A stretch of DNA of 64,000 bases from Desulfobacterales bacterium (GCA_024637225.1 JAGXFP010000008.1:124001-188000); one strand, 5' to 3'; numbered from the stretch's first letter, positions 18,228-32,226 are shown. A program made the numbers and translations. The notes: generated by a model from the sequence alone, not told the origin.

Positions 18228-19529
18228 TTACCGGTTGAGAACCTCTGCCAGGTCATTGATGCTGCGGCCGAACTCTTCCCTGATCAGGTTCATGTCGAGG
18301 CGGAATGCCAGCTGAGCGGGATGGTTTTTTAAGGGAGATACAAATTCGACGCCCTGGCCGCCGTCCGATTCTGGCCGGGAAACCATGAACAGGCGGGGGT
18401 AGATGTTGTTTTCCGGGACATTTTCCGAAAATCCGATGCCCTCATAGGCTTGGCCGGCAAATCCGGTGCTGCCGGGCCGGGCCGGGTGATAGCCGCAGAA
18501 AATCTTTTTATCGTCGCCGATGATCAGGGCGCCGGTTACTCCGTAAAATTCGGGGTGGAAGAGACTGAAATAATCCGCCAGAACCTGACGGGCCTGATCG
18601 GCTGACTGGGCGGCAAGTGCGGGAGCCAAGGCCAATTCCAGAGCTTCAGTGTCCAGGTTGAGACGGTTAAGCACGGGTTCATTATACAGATATTCGGTCC
18701 CGAGCAAGCTAGATGGCGGTGAAATCGCCAACTGCCGCCAGCATAGCCAACCGCTGAGCAGGATCAGGACGAGTACCAGCGGCAGCAGCCATTTTTTGAC
18801 CAGCCGCTGTTTTTTGGCAAGTTTGCGAAGCGAGGTGGCGTCGCGGCCCAGGAACAGGTAGCCCTGGATGTTGCCGTGGGGATCTTTCAACATGGTGGTA
18901 CTGGTCGAGACAAAGAACCAATCTTTTTCGGGATGATTGATCTTGAGGGTTTTTTCGCGGATTGCGCCCTTGGCTTCAAGCTCGGCCATGAACTGTTTAA
19001 AGGAGGCCTGGTTATCGTAAATGTCATCGATTAAATTGCCGCTCATCTGCTGCCAGGACCGGCCGTACAGTTTTTCGGCGGCCTGATTCCAGGAGCGGAC
19101 CGTGTGGCCGGCATCGGTCATGATGACCGCATCGGGCATCTGGTCGCAGAAGGCCCGGAAGCCTTGGGCGACGTTGGTGGTTTCGTGGAGACGGGTTGCG
19201 AGGTTACGGGCCAGCTGTCTGGCGAATTCGGGAAATTGGTGCCAGATCCTTTCGACCTCGGTATTGGGTAGACAGAGAAATCTGGTATCCTCGGTTGCGG
19301 AGATCACCGAGGCGATCCGCACGGTACCGAGCAGGAAGGACAACTCCCCGAAAAAGGCGCCGGGCTCGTTGATCTCATGGATCTTCTTGCCGCCCTTGAT
19401 GACCTCGAGGCTGCCTTCAATCAGGATATAAAGGGAGTCGGCCCGGTCTCCCTCGGTGAGAATGGTAAAACCGGTCGGGCAGTTTCTCACGTATTGGCGC
19501 AGTTCCGGGTGGTCGAAGATTTCCATCAT
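18228..19529 (-). CDS. cNMP-binding / PAS membrane sensor without a visible output domain
   Basis: 433 aa. Residues ~15-115 form a cyclic-nucleotide-binding (CAP-like) domain (LYILIEGSLEVIKGG, GAFFGELSFLLG). Residues ~125-238 form a PAS domain (FCDQMPDAVIMTDAGHTVRS, ending GYLFLGRDAT). A single membrane helix lies at ~246-266 (LLPLVLVLILLSGWLC). The C-terminal ~165 residues would then be periplasmic and resemble no domain I can name. No kinase, cyclase or DNA-binding output follows, so it may signal through a partner. The ATG overlaps the stop of the upstream 544-aa gene, so the two are co-translated. Confidence 0.82.
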   Translation of the reverse strand: MMEIFDHPELRQYVRNCPTGFTILTEGDRADSLYILIEGSLEVIKGGKKIHEINEPGAFFGELSFLLGTVRIASVISATEDTRFLCLPNTEVERIWHQFPEFARQLARNLATRLHETTNVAQGFRAFCDQMPDAVIMTDAGHTVRSWNQAAEKLYGRSWQQMSGNLIDDIYDNQASFKQFMAELEAKGAIREKTLKINHPEKDWFFVSTSTTMLKDPHGNIQGYLFLGRDATSLRKLAKKQRLVKKWLLPLVLVLILLSGWLCWRQLAISPPSSLLGTEYLYNEPVLNRLNLDTEALELALAPALAAQSADQARQVLADYFSLFHPEFYGVTGALIIGDDKKIFCGYHPARPGSTGFAGQAYEGIGFSENVPENNIYPRLFMVSRPESDGGQGVEFVSPLKNHPAQLAFRLDMNLIREEFGRSINDLAEVLNR

Positions 19530-21160
19530 GGTTCAATCCGTTTTCGGACCCGGCGGCAGGCTTCGGCAAAGTCCTCGGGGTAATGGCCGTTGACCCAGCG
19601 CTGCTGGGCCTCGCTGAAAGTGCCCGGCGATTCAGGCAGTTTCGGTAAAAATGAGTAGAGCAGTCTTTGGTCCCGGTCGGGTGCATCGAATCTTTTCGAA
19701 AATTCAATAGTAGTCACCATCCTCGCCCCCATAGCGTCCAGGATTTTCATCGCTACCAGCATGGCCCGGTCCAGGGATGTACGGGTGGCGGAGTCCGCCT
19801 CGATGATATTGCCGATCTCGCCGAGGCAGATCAGCTGCAGCTCCCATTGGGAGGTCTGGGCCTTGGGGACGAATAGCATGACGTTGTCGTCCTGGTGGAC
19901 AATCAGGCTGGCCGGTCCGGATTTTCGGCCGTCGGTCCTGGTATTGGCCCGGATTGCGGCCAGGTAGGAGGCGAAGAAATCCCGGCCGGTTGTTTCCCGG
20001 AAACGCTCGGCGCAGTCGGCCGCCAGATCGCCGCATCCGTAAGCGGGCTGGAGGCTCCCGTCGACCGTGGCTGTTTCCGCAGGGATCAGGGCGAACTGCT
20101 GGTGAATCTGCTGGTGGGAGGCATGGAGGCGGTAGAGGGTCGGAGCGAAATCGAATCCGTAGTTCCAGCCCCAGAGGGTGTTATTGAATCGTAGGGGCGG
20201 GGCGGGTTTTTCCCAGAATCGCTTAATGATCAAGCTCCGCAGGCTTTCAAGTTCCTTGTCGGTCAGCGACCTGCGCCGAGGCGGTGGATCGAGCCCCAGC
20301 TGGTCAGCCATGCGCAGAAAAGTTCGCTGGTAATAGAGGCGGCGCAGCCCGGAGATATCTTCCTCGCTCAGCTCGCCGACCGAATATCTGCTCGAGTCAT
20401 CCGCCATGTTCGAGGCGTAGTGGCCCCAGGCGATGTAGCTGTTGCGCCGCAGGTACTCGAAGACGTGGCCGTCGGCGTCTGCTGACCCCGCTTCCCCGAC
20501 GATTTCGCTGCCGCCCTGAGCACCCGGTCTCAGGACCATGGCTTGCTTGTAGGGCAAGGGCAGGCTGGGATTGTTGGCCACGGCCTCGAAAAGAGGATGG
20601 TTGTGGATGAGCGGGCGAAGCTCGTCTTCTCGGTTAGTTTCGTAGAAAAGGCCGAGGGGGCGGTTTTCTCGATCAACCACAAAGGAACAGGATATCCCGG
20701 CCAATCGTATCAGGTCGGCCGGAGCGTTTGAGGTGATGGCGGCAGTCAGCAGCATCGGCTCCGGCAGTTTCCGGAAGGCCCGACTTATTTGATCGGGATC
20801 ATCGCTGCCGATTATTCCGGCGAGGCTGGTTGAAAGAGAAATGGTCGGCCGGGGCGGCAGCTTTATGGAAGAGGGATCGGCGGCACGCTTGTCGGCCCAC
20901 TCTTTTTTTATGAAAGTGGCGCCGCGGAAGGAAAAGGGATTAGGGATCTCGAAGATCCAGGCTGCCTCCGCGACGTCGAGATCACCGGCCGGAAAATTTC
21001 GGCGGTTGTCTATCGGCTCGCCATGCCCCGTTCGGCCATTCTTGATGCGGCCGAGCTCTTCGATGCAGTCGTTTTCCCGTTGATTGGCGACCTTGAAGAA
21101 GGGTTTGTGCATTCCAACGATGAAGCGGTTTTCCGGGCTGACCCAGTTGCGGAGCTTCAT
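19526..21160 (-). CDS. Conserved-looking protein of unknown function, 544 aa
   Basis: Starts at ATG 21160 with AAGGGAGAG upstream. There is no signal peptide, membrane helix or recognisable catalytic motif. The protein looks globular and soluble, with mixed alpha/beta character; a RYSVGELSEEDISGLRRLYY segment and several Trp and Tyr clusters (NNTLWGWNYGFDFAP) suggest a real fold. Codon use is like its neighbours. It is the first gene of a two-gene operon with the cNMP/PAS membrane protein (4-base overlap), so it may be that sensor's partner or output. No function is assigned. Confidence 0.7.
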   Translation of the reverse strand: MKLRNWVSPENRFIVGMHKPFFKVANQRENDCIEELGRIKNGRTGHGEPIDNRRNFPAGDLDVAEAAWIFEIPNPFSFRGATFIKKEWADKRAADPSSIKLPPRPTISLSTSLAGIIGSDDPDQISRAFRKLPEPMLLTAAITSNAPADLIRLAGISCSFVVDRENRPLGLFYETNREDELRPLIHNHPLFEAVANNPSLPLPYKQAMVLRPGAQGGSEIVGEAGSADADGHVFEYLRRNSYIAWGHYASNMADDSSRYSVGELSEEDISGLRRLYYQRTFLRMADQLGLDPPPRRRSLTDKELESLRSLIIKRFWEKPAPPLRFNNTLWGWNYGFDFAPTLYRLHASHQQIHQQFALIPAETATVDGSLQPAYGCGDLAADCAERFRETTGRDFFASYLAAIRANTRTDGRKSGPASLIVHQDDNVMLFVPKAQTSQWELQLICLGEIGNIIEADSATRTSLDRAMLVAMKILDAMGARMVTTIEFSKRFDAPDRDQRLLYSFLPKLPESPGTFSEAQQRWVNGHYPEDFAEACRRVRKRIEP

Positions 21161-21361
21161 GGTTTAGCGCTCTCCCTTATTAGAAATATTGGCGTCGCTT
21201 ATGGAACGGTCACTGATTCAGGTCATGGATAGAAATAGTCATGACTGATCACCCCTTTATTTTAGGGGATGGCGCCCTGAAAAACAAGTTAAAAGGGCGG
21301 TGGCCACTCCCCTGAATCTTTGACGGTTAAATTGTCCCGTCGCAGTGCAGGGCGTCCGCCG

Positions 21362-21380
21362 ACGGATTTTAGAAATCCGT
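21362..21380. other. Perfect hairpin abutting a stop codon
   Basis: ACGGATTT, TAG, AAATCCGT: 8-bp stem with a 3-base loop directly after the stop of the SNF2-like gene (- strand). No U-run follows on that strand, so it may protect the 3' end rather than terminate. The rest of 21161-21380 holds two weaker inverted repeats and no gene. Confidence 0.4.
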
Positions 21381-25028
<3,648 letters not shown>

Positions 25029-25360
25029 AAGCGACTTTGGCTAATACTCTCTGGTTTTTTGACTGGTCTGCATGGCGAAACACCTAATTTTACTGCTGAA
25101 GAGTATGCCATGCAAGGTAAAATCTTTTTTTGTTGTTTGTTGCCCGCTCCGGAATCGGCGGAGAGGAGCGGGCGGGAAAAAAGAAGATTTATTTACGGCT
25201 TGAATATCCGGGCAGGAACGAAAGCGCCGGAGGTGCAAAAATGTTCGTCAATCGGGATTTTTGGGGCTATGGTATGGCCTGGCCTCAAAATCTTCAGGTA
25301 CACGTGCGGCAACGCAGGAGCCTGGCGACATTTAGCGACGCCATTAATCCATGAGGATCC
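25029..25360. other. Divergent intergenic region between the SNF2-like gene and recC
   Basis: 332 bases with no convincing gene. It contains a 9-bp inverted repeat (GCCCGCTCC / GGAGCGGGC, 25143-25174), a 7-bp inverted repeat (GCATGGC / GCCATGC, about 25072-25112), and at 25308-25351 a degenerate fragment of repeat family A ending GACGCCATTAAT. Promoters for both genes must lie here, but I cannot place them. Confidence 0.5.
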
Positions 25361-28300
25361 ATGCCTTTATATCTTCATACGAGTAACCGGCTTGAAAAGC
25401 TGGCCGCCGTTTTCGCGGAACTGGTCGCGGCCGACCCCTTGCCTCCCCTGATCCCGGAAACGGTAATCCTTCAGAGCGGCGGCATGGCCCGCTGGCTTAA
25501 CATGCGGCTGGCCGAGCGGTTCGGGGTCAGCGCCAATATCGTCTTTCCGTTCCCGAACGGTTTTATCGGCGAGTTGTTCACCACCCTGCTGCCCGAGTCG
25601 GCCTCGGCCAGAAAACTGGATAAACGGATGCTCCAGTGGCAGTTGATGCGGGTTCTGCCGGAACTGCTCGGCAGACCGGAATTCCAGGTTCTGGAGGACT
25701 ATCTGGCCGGGGATCGCGATCTGAAAAGATATCAGCTGGCCGGACGGCTCGCCGATCTTTTTGACCAGTACACGATATTCCGGCCGGAGATGATTCTCGA
25801 CTGGGAGGAGGGGGGGGGCGGCGACTCCTGGCAGGCCCTGCTCTGGCGGGAGCTGATCACCAGGGAGGACTGCCTGGCCGGAGTTGCCAACCGGGCCCGG
25901 CTCCAAAAACAATCTCTGGAAATACTGCATCGGTCGGCCCCGGCGGCCGCGCCCTCCCGGCTGACGGTCTTCGGCCTTTCCACCATTCCCCCCTATTATC
26001 TGAAGATATTTGCCGCCCTGGCCAGGAATTCCGACGTCCATATCTTTTTCTTGAACCCTTGCCGGGAATATTGGGGCGATATCGTCTCCGAGAAGACCAT
26101 GGCGCGGGTGAGCGGCAGGAACCCCACCGGTGCGGATCTCTACCTGACCCAGGGCAACCCCCTTCTGGCCTCCACCGGTCTGCAGGGCCGTGAACTGTTG
26201 AGTCTGCTGCTGGAGTTCGATTTCGCCGGCGAACTTGAACTGTTTGTCGAGTCCGGGGCGGAACAGGGGGCTGACTGCATGTTGACGGCGGTTCAGGGTG
26301 ATATCCTTGACCTGCGGGACGGCTCACCCCGCCCCGGCCGGGAGCTCGCCGGGGACGACCGTTCGATCATGGTCCACTCCTGTCACAGCCCGATGCGCGA
26401 ACTGGAAGTCCTTCACGACCAGCTGCTCGCCATGTTCGAGGAGTTCGCCGATCTCGGTCCCCATGAGATTATTGTGATGACCCCCGATATCGAAGCGTAC
26501 GGGCCGCTGATCGACGCGGTCTTCGGGAGCAGGAAGGTGGTCGACGGCCATAATCTTCCCTTTTCGATCGCCGATCGCACTCTCAAGCGGGAGGGCACCC
26601 TGTTCAACGCCTTTCTGCATCTTCTGGAGCTGGCCGGAAGCCGCATGGAAGTCAGCCGGGTCATGGCGGCGCTGGAAAAGGAGCCGGTGCGGAGCCGCTT
26701 CGCTTTGTCCCTGAAGGATCTCGAGTTAATCGAAAAATGGATTACCGGGGTAAACATCAGGTGGGGAATCGACGGCGAGGACCGCCGCAGGCTCGGTTTG
26801 CCGGCAACGGTGGAGAATACCTGGCGCTTCGGCATCGACCGGTTGCTGCTCGGCTATGCCATGCTCGGCCGCAATCGCCGCGATTTCGCCGGGATTCTGC
26901 CCTTTGACGATCTGGAGGGCGGCCAGGTCGAGACCCTGGGCCGCTTCCTTGACTTCGCTACCGGACTCTTCACCCATGTCCGGCGACTCAACGGGAAAAG
27001 ATCCCTGGCCGACTGGGCCGACATCCTGCTCGCCATCTTCAGGGGATTTCTGGAAGTGGCCGATGAACAGGAGGGCGAGTGGCAATTTATCGTCGGGGCC
27101 ATTACCGGCCTGCGGGAGGTGGAGGCCAGCAGCGATTTCGGCGGCAAGGTTGAATTCGACGTGGTCATGGCCGAACTTCAGGAGATTGGCCGGAGCGACA
27201 GCTTGACCTCGGGTTTTCTGGCCGGGGGCATTACCTTTTGTGAGATGCTGCCGATGCGGGCGGTGCCGTTCAAGGTCGTCTGTCTGCTGGGGATGAATGA
27301 TCATGCCTTTCCGAGACCGACCATCCCGCCGGCCTTCGATCTGATCAGCGCCAATCCGCGGGCCGGTGATCGTTCCCGGCGCAAGGACGACCGTTATCTC
27401 TTTCTCGAATCGATCCTCTCGGCCCGGCAATGCCTCTATCTCAGCTATGTCGGCCAGTCCGTCCGGGACGGCGGCAGTCTGCCTCCTTCGGTGCTGGTCA
27501 GTGAGCTTGTTGAATATCTGGCCGGCCGTTTCGAGGTGGGAAAGGAGAGAATCCTGACCACCCACCCCTTGCAGCCTTTCAGTCCCGAATATTTTACCAG
27601 CCCCGGCAGACTTTTCAGCTATTCGGCGAGCAATTGCGCGGCGGCCCGCACCCTGGCCGAGCCCCGCCGGGAAAGGCCTCTGATTACCGAGCCTCTGCCG
27701 GAGCCGCCTGAAGAATTCAGGGAGGTTCCCCTCGACGAGCTGGTCCGGTTTTTTGCCAATCCGGCCCGCTATTTCTGCCGGAAGCGGCTGGGAGTTTTCC
27801 CGAATGACGCGGACGCTGAACTGGCCGGCACTGAAAATTTCAACCTCGATTATCTGGATTGTTACCGGCTGGGTGAAATCATCATGGATGAACGACTGGG
27901 AGGAGAGGCGGAACGGGATCACTTTACGGTCGCCAGCCGGCAGGGGGTCATGCCCCACGGCAGTGTGGCCCGGGCCGCGTTTGGCCAATTGTCCGCCGAA
28001 GTCGATGAACTGATCGGCAGGCTCGGCATGGTCGGGAAAGGCGATTTTGAGCTGTTGCGCGGCGAGCTGGAGATCGACTCCTATCTCCTTTCCGGCCAGC
28101 TGGAAACCTCGCCCGAATCGGGTCAGCTCATTTATCGTTATGCCAAATTGAAGGCCTCCGATTTAATCAGGGGCTGGCTGCGCCATCTCTATCTGGACCG
28201 CCTGGCCCCGGCGGACTGGTCCCGGACCACCCGGGTAATCGGGAAAGACCGATCCATCTCCTTTCACCCCCTGGAAGGGGATGACGATCTGCTGGCCGAG

Positions 28301-28573
28301 CTCCTCGCCCTTTATCGCCAGGGGCTGGCGGCGCCCCTGCGGTTTTTCCCGGAAGCTTCCCTGGCCTTTGCCGAGGCAAAGAGAAAGGGGCTTGCCGATG
28401 CGGCGGCCCTTTTCAAGGCGGGCCGGGTATGGCGCGGCAATGATTACGCATGGGCGGAGGCGGATGACCGCTACTGCCGGCTCTGCTACAATGATCAGGA
28501 TCCCCTGGATCGCGAATTTGCCGGGATCGCCCTGGCTTTTTTTGAACCGCTGCTGGCCGGGAGCGACTACTGA
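25361..28573 (+). CDS. recC: Exodeoxyribonuclease V subunit gamma (RecC)
   Basis: 1070 aa (E. coli RecC 1122). Part of the RecBCD helicase-nuclease that resects double-strand breaks and recognises Chi. RecC is a catalytically dead helicase that splits the strands and scans for Chi. Typical RecC features are the N-terminal LQSGGMARWLNMRLAERFG and FPFPNGFIGELF, PFSIADR, and LLGMNDHAFPR around residue 640. The stop overlaps the recB start by one base. A run of nine G (25810-25818) encodes four glycines near residue 150 and is a potential slippage site. recD is not adjacent; it lies 11 kb downstream. Confidence 0.95.
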   Translation: MPLYLHTSNRLEKLAAVFAELVAADPLPPLIPETVILQSGGMARWLNMRLAERFGVSANIVFPFPNGFIGELFTTLLPESASARKLDKRMLQWQLMRVLPELLGRPEFQVLEDYLAGDRDLKRYQLAGRLADLFDQYTIFRPEMILDWEEGGGGDSWQALLWRELITREDCLAGVANRARLQKQSLEILHRSAPAAAPSRLTVFGLSTIPPYYLKIFAALARNSDVHIFFLNPCREYWGDIVSEKTMARVSGRNPTGADLYLTQGNPLLASTGLQGRELLSLLLEFDFAGELELFVESGAEQGADCMLTAVQGDILDLRDGSPRPGRELAGDDRSIMVHSCHSPMRELEVLHDQLLAMFEEFADLGPHEIIVMTPDIEAYGPLIDAVFGSRKVVDGHNLPFSIADRTLKREGTLFNAFLHLLELAGSRMEVSRVMAALEKEPVRSRFALSLKDLELIEKWITGVNIRWGIDGEDRRRLGLPATVENTWRFGIDRLLLGYAMLGRNRRDFAGILPFDDLEGGQVETLGRFLDFATGLFTHVRRLNGKRSLADWADILLAIFRGFLEVADEQEGEWQFIVGAITGLREVEASSDFGGKVEFDVVMAELQEIGRSDSLTSGFLAGGITFCEMLPMRAVPFKVVCLLGMNDHAFPRPTIPPAFDLISANPRAGDRSRRKDDRYLFLESILSARQCLYLSYVGQSVRDGGSLPPSVLVSELVEYLAGRFEVGKERILTTHPLQPFSPEYFTSPGRLFSYSASNCAAARTLAEPRRERPLITEPLPEPPEEFREVPLDELVRFFANPARYFCRKRLGVFPNDADAELAGTENFNLDYLDCYRLGEIIMDERLGGEAERDHFTVASRQGVMPHGSVARAAFGQLSAEVDELIGRLGMVGKGDFELLRGELEIDSYLLSGQLETSPESGQLIYRYAKLKASDLIRGWLRHLYLDRLAPADWSRTTRVIGKDRSISFHPLEGDDDLLAELLALYRQGLAAPLRFFPEASLAFAEAKRKGLADAAALFKAGRVWRGNDYAWAEADDRYCRLCYNDQDPLDREFAGIALAFFEPLLAGSDY

Positions 28574-31500
28574 TGGGCCGGGAGTTTTCCATATTGACGG
28601 CGCCCTTGTCCGGGGTGATGCTGATCGATGCCGGGGCCGGGACCGGCAAGACCTACACGATCTCCTCGCTGGTTGTCAGACTGCTTGTCGAAAAGGATTT
28701 CGCGATCAGCGAGATTCTGGTGGTCACCTTCACCGAGGCGGCGGCGGCTGACCTCAAGACCAGGGTCAGGGCCAAGCTTATCGAGGCGATCGCCGCCTTT
28801 AACGGTGAAAACGGCGACGATGCTTATCTGGGCGAACTCTCGACCAGGGTGACGGATCGGGCGGCGGCCGCCCGGCGGCTGACCGCGGCCCTGCGTAACT
28901 TTGACGAGGCGGCGATCTTTACGATCCATGGTTTCTGTCGGCGGGTGTTGAGTGAGCACAGTCTGGAAAGCGGGGTTTTTTTCGACTCGGAGCTTATTGT
29001 CGACCAGCACGATCTCCTGAAGGAGATTGCCGAGGATTTCTTCAGGGAAAATCTTTATAACGCTCCGGCTTTGGTTGCCTCCCGCTTTTTCAAGGAGTTT
29101 GTTCCGGCCAATCTCCTTAAGAAGGCGGGCAACATTCATGCCCGGGAAGAGATCCGGATCATTCCCGAGCTTGACGGCAAGCAATGTCTGGAGGAGCTGA
29201 CAACATTCGAGCCTGAGTACCGCCGGCTTTTTCAAGAGCTTGGCGAACTTTGGGCCTCCAAACGGCAAGTGGTCGCGGAGCTTCTGAACAGCGAGGCGCT
29301 CAATAAAAAGAAATATCCGCCCAAATCGGTTACCGGTTGGCTGGCGGACATGGACGGCCTGACTTCGCGGCCCGAGCCCCCGGTTCATCTGTTTAAGCAC
29401 TTCAGTAAATTCACCTCTTCGGCTCTGGCCGGGTCCGGAAAGAGTGGCCAAACCCTGCCGGTCGATGAATTCTTCGAGTGCTGTGAAATATTTAATGCCG
29501 CCAAGCAGAAACTTGCCGCCGCCCTCGATGATTACGGGAAGTACCTTGAAGGGAAGTTTTATCGTTTTATGCGAAGCGAGCTTAAGGTCCGCAAGGAGGC
29601 CGCGGGCACGCACTCCTTCGACGATCTGCTGACCGATCTCCACCGAGCCCTGCAGGGCAGACGCGGCCCCGTCCTGGCCGAACTCCTCCGGAGCCGCTAT
29701 CCGGCGGCGATGATTGACGAATTCCAGGACACCGATCCCGTCCAGTACGAGATTTTTTCGAAAATCTTCCAGGCCCCCGGCTCGCTGCTCTATCTGATCG
29801 GCGATCCGAAACAGGCGATTTACAGCTTCCGGGGTGCGGATATCTTCGCCTATATCCAGGCGGTTGGCGAGATCCCCGACCGCTATACCCTGGAGGAGAA
29901 CTGGCGGTCGGTGCCCGGTCTGATAACGGCGGTCAACGCCGTTTTCGGGGGCGGCGCGGCCCCCTTTGTTTTTGACGAGATCGTTTTTGATCCGGCCCGG
30001 CCGGCGGACAAGGAGCAGCTTTTTTTGAAGATTGACCGGCAGCCGGTAGATCCTTTTCGGATCTGGGTTTTCGGTCGTGACCCCGAGAATCGGGCAGCGG
30101 CTAAATTGATCACGCGGGAAGATGCGTCCCAGCGGATCCTGACCCGGCAGACCGCTGAGGTTTGCCGGCTGCTTCGTCTGGGCCGGGAGGGCCGGGCCGT
30201 GATCGGGGAGCGCCCCCTGATTGCCGGCGATCTGGCCATTCTGGTCCGCACCAATCATGAGGCCCGGCAGGTTCAGGAATCCCTCGGCCGGGCGGGTATC
30301 GCCAGCGGCATCAACAGTTCCGAAAGTCTCTTCGCCTCCCGTGAGGCGGTGGAGTTGCGAACCGTGCTGCAGGCCCTGGTCGATGCCGGTGATACCAGAA
30401 TGGTCCGGGCGGCCCTGGCGACCCGGATCATCGGAGCCGAGGGCCGTCTGCTTGACGTGTTCGGCACGGATGACGGGTTTCTGGTGGGATGGCTGGGCAA
30501 ATTTACCGAATATCGGGATCTTTGGGGCGAAGCCGGTTTCGCGGCGATGTTCGGACTTTTTCTGGAGCAGGAAGAGGTCCGGCCCCGGCTTCTGCGTCTG
30601 CCGGATGGCGAACGATCCCTGACTAATGTCCTGCACCTCTTCGAAGTATTGCATCTGGCCGGCGAGGAACATGATCTGGGCATGGCCGGGCTGGTCAAGT
30701 ATCTGGGCGAGAGAATCGCCGCTCTCGACGAGAATCCTGGCGAGGAACAGCAACTGCGCCTGGAAAGTGATGCCGATCTGGTCCAGATCGTCACGATTCA
30801 TAAAGCGAAAGGGTTGCAGTATCCCGTGGTCTTCTGCCCTTTCTGCTGGGGTGGCGGCCGGCTGGCCAATAGTAGAGCCAAAGACCAATCCTATCTCTTT
30901 CACGATCCCGATAAAGACAACGAGCTGAAACTGGATATCGGTTCAGCCGATGTCGAGCGCAGTCGTCAACATGCCCTCCGGGAAGAGCTCGCCGAAAACC
31001 TGCGGCTCCTCTACGTGGCTCTGACCAGGGCGATAAACTGTTGTTATCTGACCTGGGGTCCTTTCAACGGGGCCGGTACTTCCGCCGCGGCCTATTTACT
31101 TCATGGCGGATCTTCGCAATCCGGCCGGAAAGAGGCGGCGGCAACCGGCGATTATCTGAAAAATCTCAGTGATGGTGATCTCGCCTCGGACCTTAAGGCT
31201 CTGGCGGCTCGGGCAGGGGATGGGATCAGCCTTGATTTTGTCGATGCGCCCGATCCGGCCTCAGGGGGGCCGCTCTTGATGGCTGGCGCTCAGGATGAGT
31301 TGATCTGTCGCCGCTTCACCGGCAGACCGGCAATGAATTGGCGGATCAGCAGTTTTTCGGCCCTTAGCCGCAAAGTAAAGAGCGTGCCCATCTTCCGCCG
31401 GGAGGAGCAGGAGGTAGTTGCGGCGGACTCTTCCTATGGGGATATCCTCTCCTTTCCCCGAGGAGCCGCGCCGGGCTCATTCCTGCATGGCATTCTGGAA

Positions 31501-32145
31501 GATCTCGACTTTGCCGCCTCCGCGCCGGCCGGCCGGCCGGCCTTCCTGCGTGAACGGCTGACGACCGCGGGTTATGATCCCGCCTGGGAGTCCGCCCTGT
31601 CGAGCATGATCGACAAGCTGCTTAATACCCCCCTGGATCGCGAGGGGGGAGAGCTGATCCTGGCCGGGGTTGAAAAAAAAGCGCGTTTGAACGAACTGGA
31701 ATTTTATTTTCCGCTGACCACTTTCAATCCCGCCGGTCTTGGCGCTTTGCTGGAGGATTGGCTCGGCTCGAACTGGCCGGCCGAGAAAATTCGCGGCTTT
31801 ATGAAAGGCTACATCGATCTGGTTTTTTGCCACGACGAGAAATTCTATATAGTCGACTGGAAATCGAATTTTCTAGGGAATAAAACGGAGGACTACCGGC
31901 CCGGGCAATTACGGGAAGCGATGGCGGCGGAGCATTATTTTCTCCAGTACCTGATCTATACCGTCGCCCTGCACCGCTATCTGAGGTTCCGCCTGCCGGG
32001 ATACGATTATGAGACAAATTTTGGCGGAGTCTTCTATGTTTTTCTCCGGGGACTGGGCGGCCGCGACGGTGGGGATACCGGAGTTTTTCGCGACAGGCCG
32101 AAATTTTCCCTGGTCAGCGATCTTTCTGATTTGTTCGGCCGCTGA
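28573..32145 (+). CDS. recB: Exodeoxyribonuclease V subunit beta (RecB)
   Basis: 1190 aa (E. coli 1180). 3'-5' helicase and nuclease subunit of RecBCD. UvrD-like motor motifs are intact: Walker A DAGAGTGKTYTI (~residues 18-29), FTEAAAADLKTR, DEFQDTDPVQYEIF, GDPKQAIYSFRGADIF, VTIHKAKGLQYPVVF and LYVALTRA. The C-terminal nuclease domain keeps its metal-binding acids and lysine in IDLVF and FYIVDWKSN (~1075-1098), so it should be active. The start codon overlaps the recC stop, ensuring coupled synthesis. Confidence 0.96.
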   Translation: MGREFSILTAPLSGVMLIDAGAGTGKTYTISSLVVRLLVEKDFAISEILVVTFTEAAAADLKTRVRAKLIEAIAAFNGENGDDAYLGELSTRVTDRAAAARRLTAALRNFDEAAIFTIHGFCRRVLSEHSLESGVFFDSELIVDQHDLLKEIAEDFFRENLYNAPALVASRFFKEFVPANLLKKAGNIHAREEIRIIPELDGKQCLEELTTFEPEYRRLFQELGELWASKRQVVAELLNSEALNKKKYPPKSVTGWLADMDGLTSRPEPPVHLFKHFSKFTSSALAGSGKSGQTLPVDEFFECCEIFNAAKQKLAAALDDYGKYLEGKFYRFMRSELKVRKEAAGTHSFDDLLTDLHRALQGRRGPVLAELLRSRYPAAMIDEFQDTDPVQYEIFSKIFQAPGSLLYLIGDPKQAIYSFRGADIFAYIQAVGEIPDRYTLEENWRSVPGLITAVNAVFGGGAAPFVFDEIVFDPARPADKEQLFLKIDRQPVDPFRIWVFGRDPENRAAAKLITREDASQRILTRQTAEVCRLLRLGREGRAVIGERPLIAGDLAILVRTNHEARQVQESLGRAGIASGINSSESLFASREAVELRTVLQALVDAGDTRMVRAALATRIIGAEGRLLDVFGTDDGFLVGWLGKFTEYRDLWGEAGFAAMFGLFLEQEEVRPRLLRLPDGERSLTNVLHLFEVLHLAGEEHDLGMAGLVKYLGERIAALDENPGEEQQLRLESDADLVQIVTIHKAKGLQYPVVFCPFCWGGGRLANSRAKDQSYLFHDPDKDNELKLDIGSADVERSRQHALREELAENLRLLYVALTRAINCCYLTWGPFNGAGTSAAAYLLHGGSSQSGRKEAAATGDYLKNLSDGDLASDLKALAARAGDGISLDFVDAPDPASGGPLLMAGAQDELICRRFTGRPAMNWRISSFSALSRKVKSVPIFRREEQEVVAADSSYGDILSFPRGAAPGSFLHGILEDLDFAASAPAGRPAFLRERLTTAGYDPAWESALSSMIDKLLNTPLDREGGELILAGVEKKARLNELEFYFPLTTFNPAGLGALLEDWLGSNWPAEKIRGFMKGYIDLVFCHDEKFYIVDWKSNFLGNKTEDYRPGQLREAMAAEHYFLQYLIYTVALHRYLRFRLPGYDYETNFGGVFYVFLRGLGGRDGGDTGVFRDRPKFSLVSDLSDLFGR

Positions 32146-32226
32146 ACCTTATCCCTTCAGATACTCAAACCGGGGATCGGAGGCGCTGAGTGCCCCTCCT
32201 CGTGCCCGCTAAAAAGGAAGTCAGGA

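Noticed and set aside
25143-25174. Terminator near the SNF2 / recC gap
   Set aside because: The GCCCGCTCC hairpin lies upstream of both divergent genes and has no T-run on either strand.
28567-30903. 778-aa open frame on the - strand
   Set aside because: Antisense to recB, which has all its motifs; no domain of its own.
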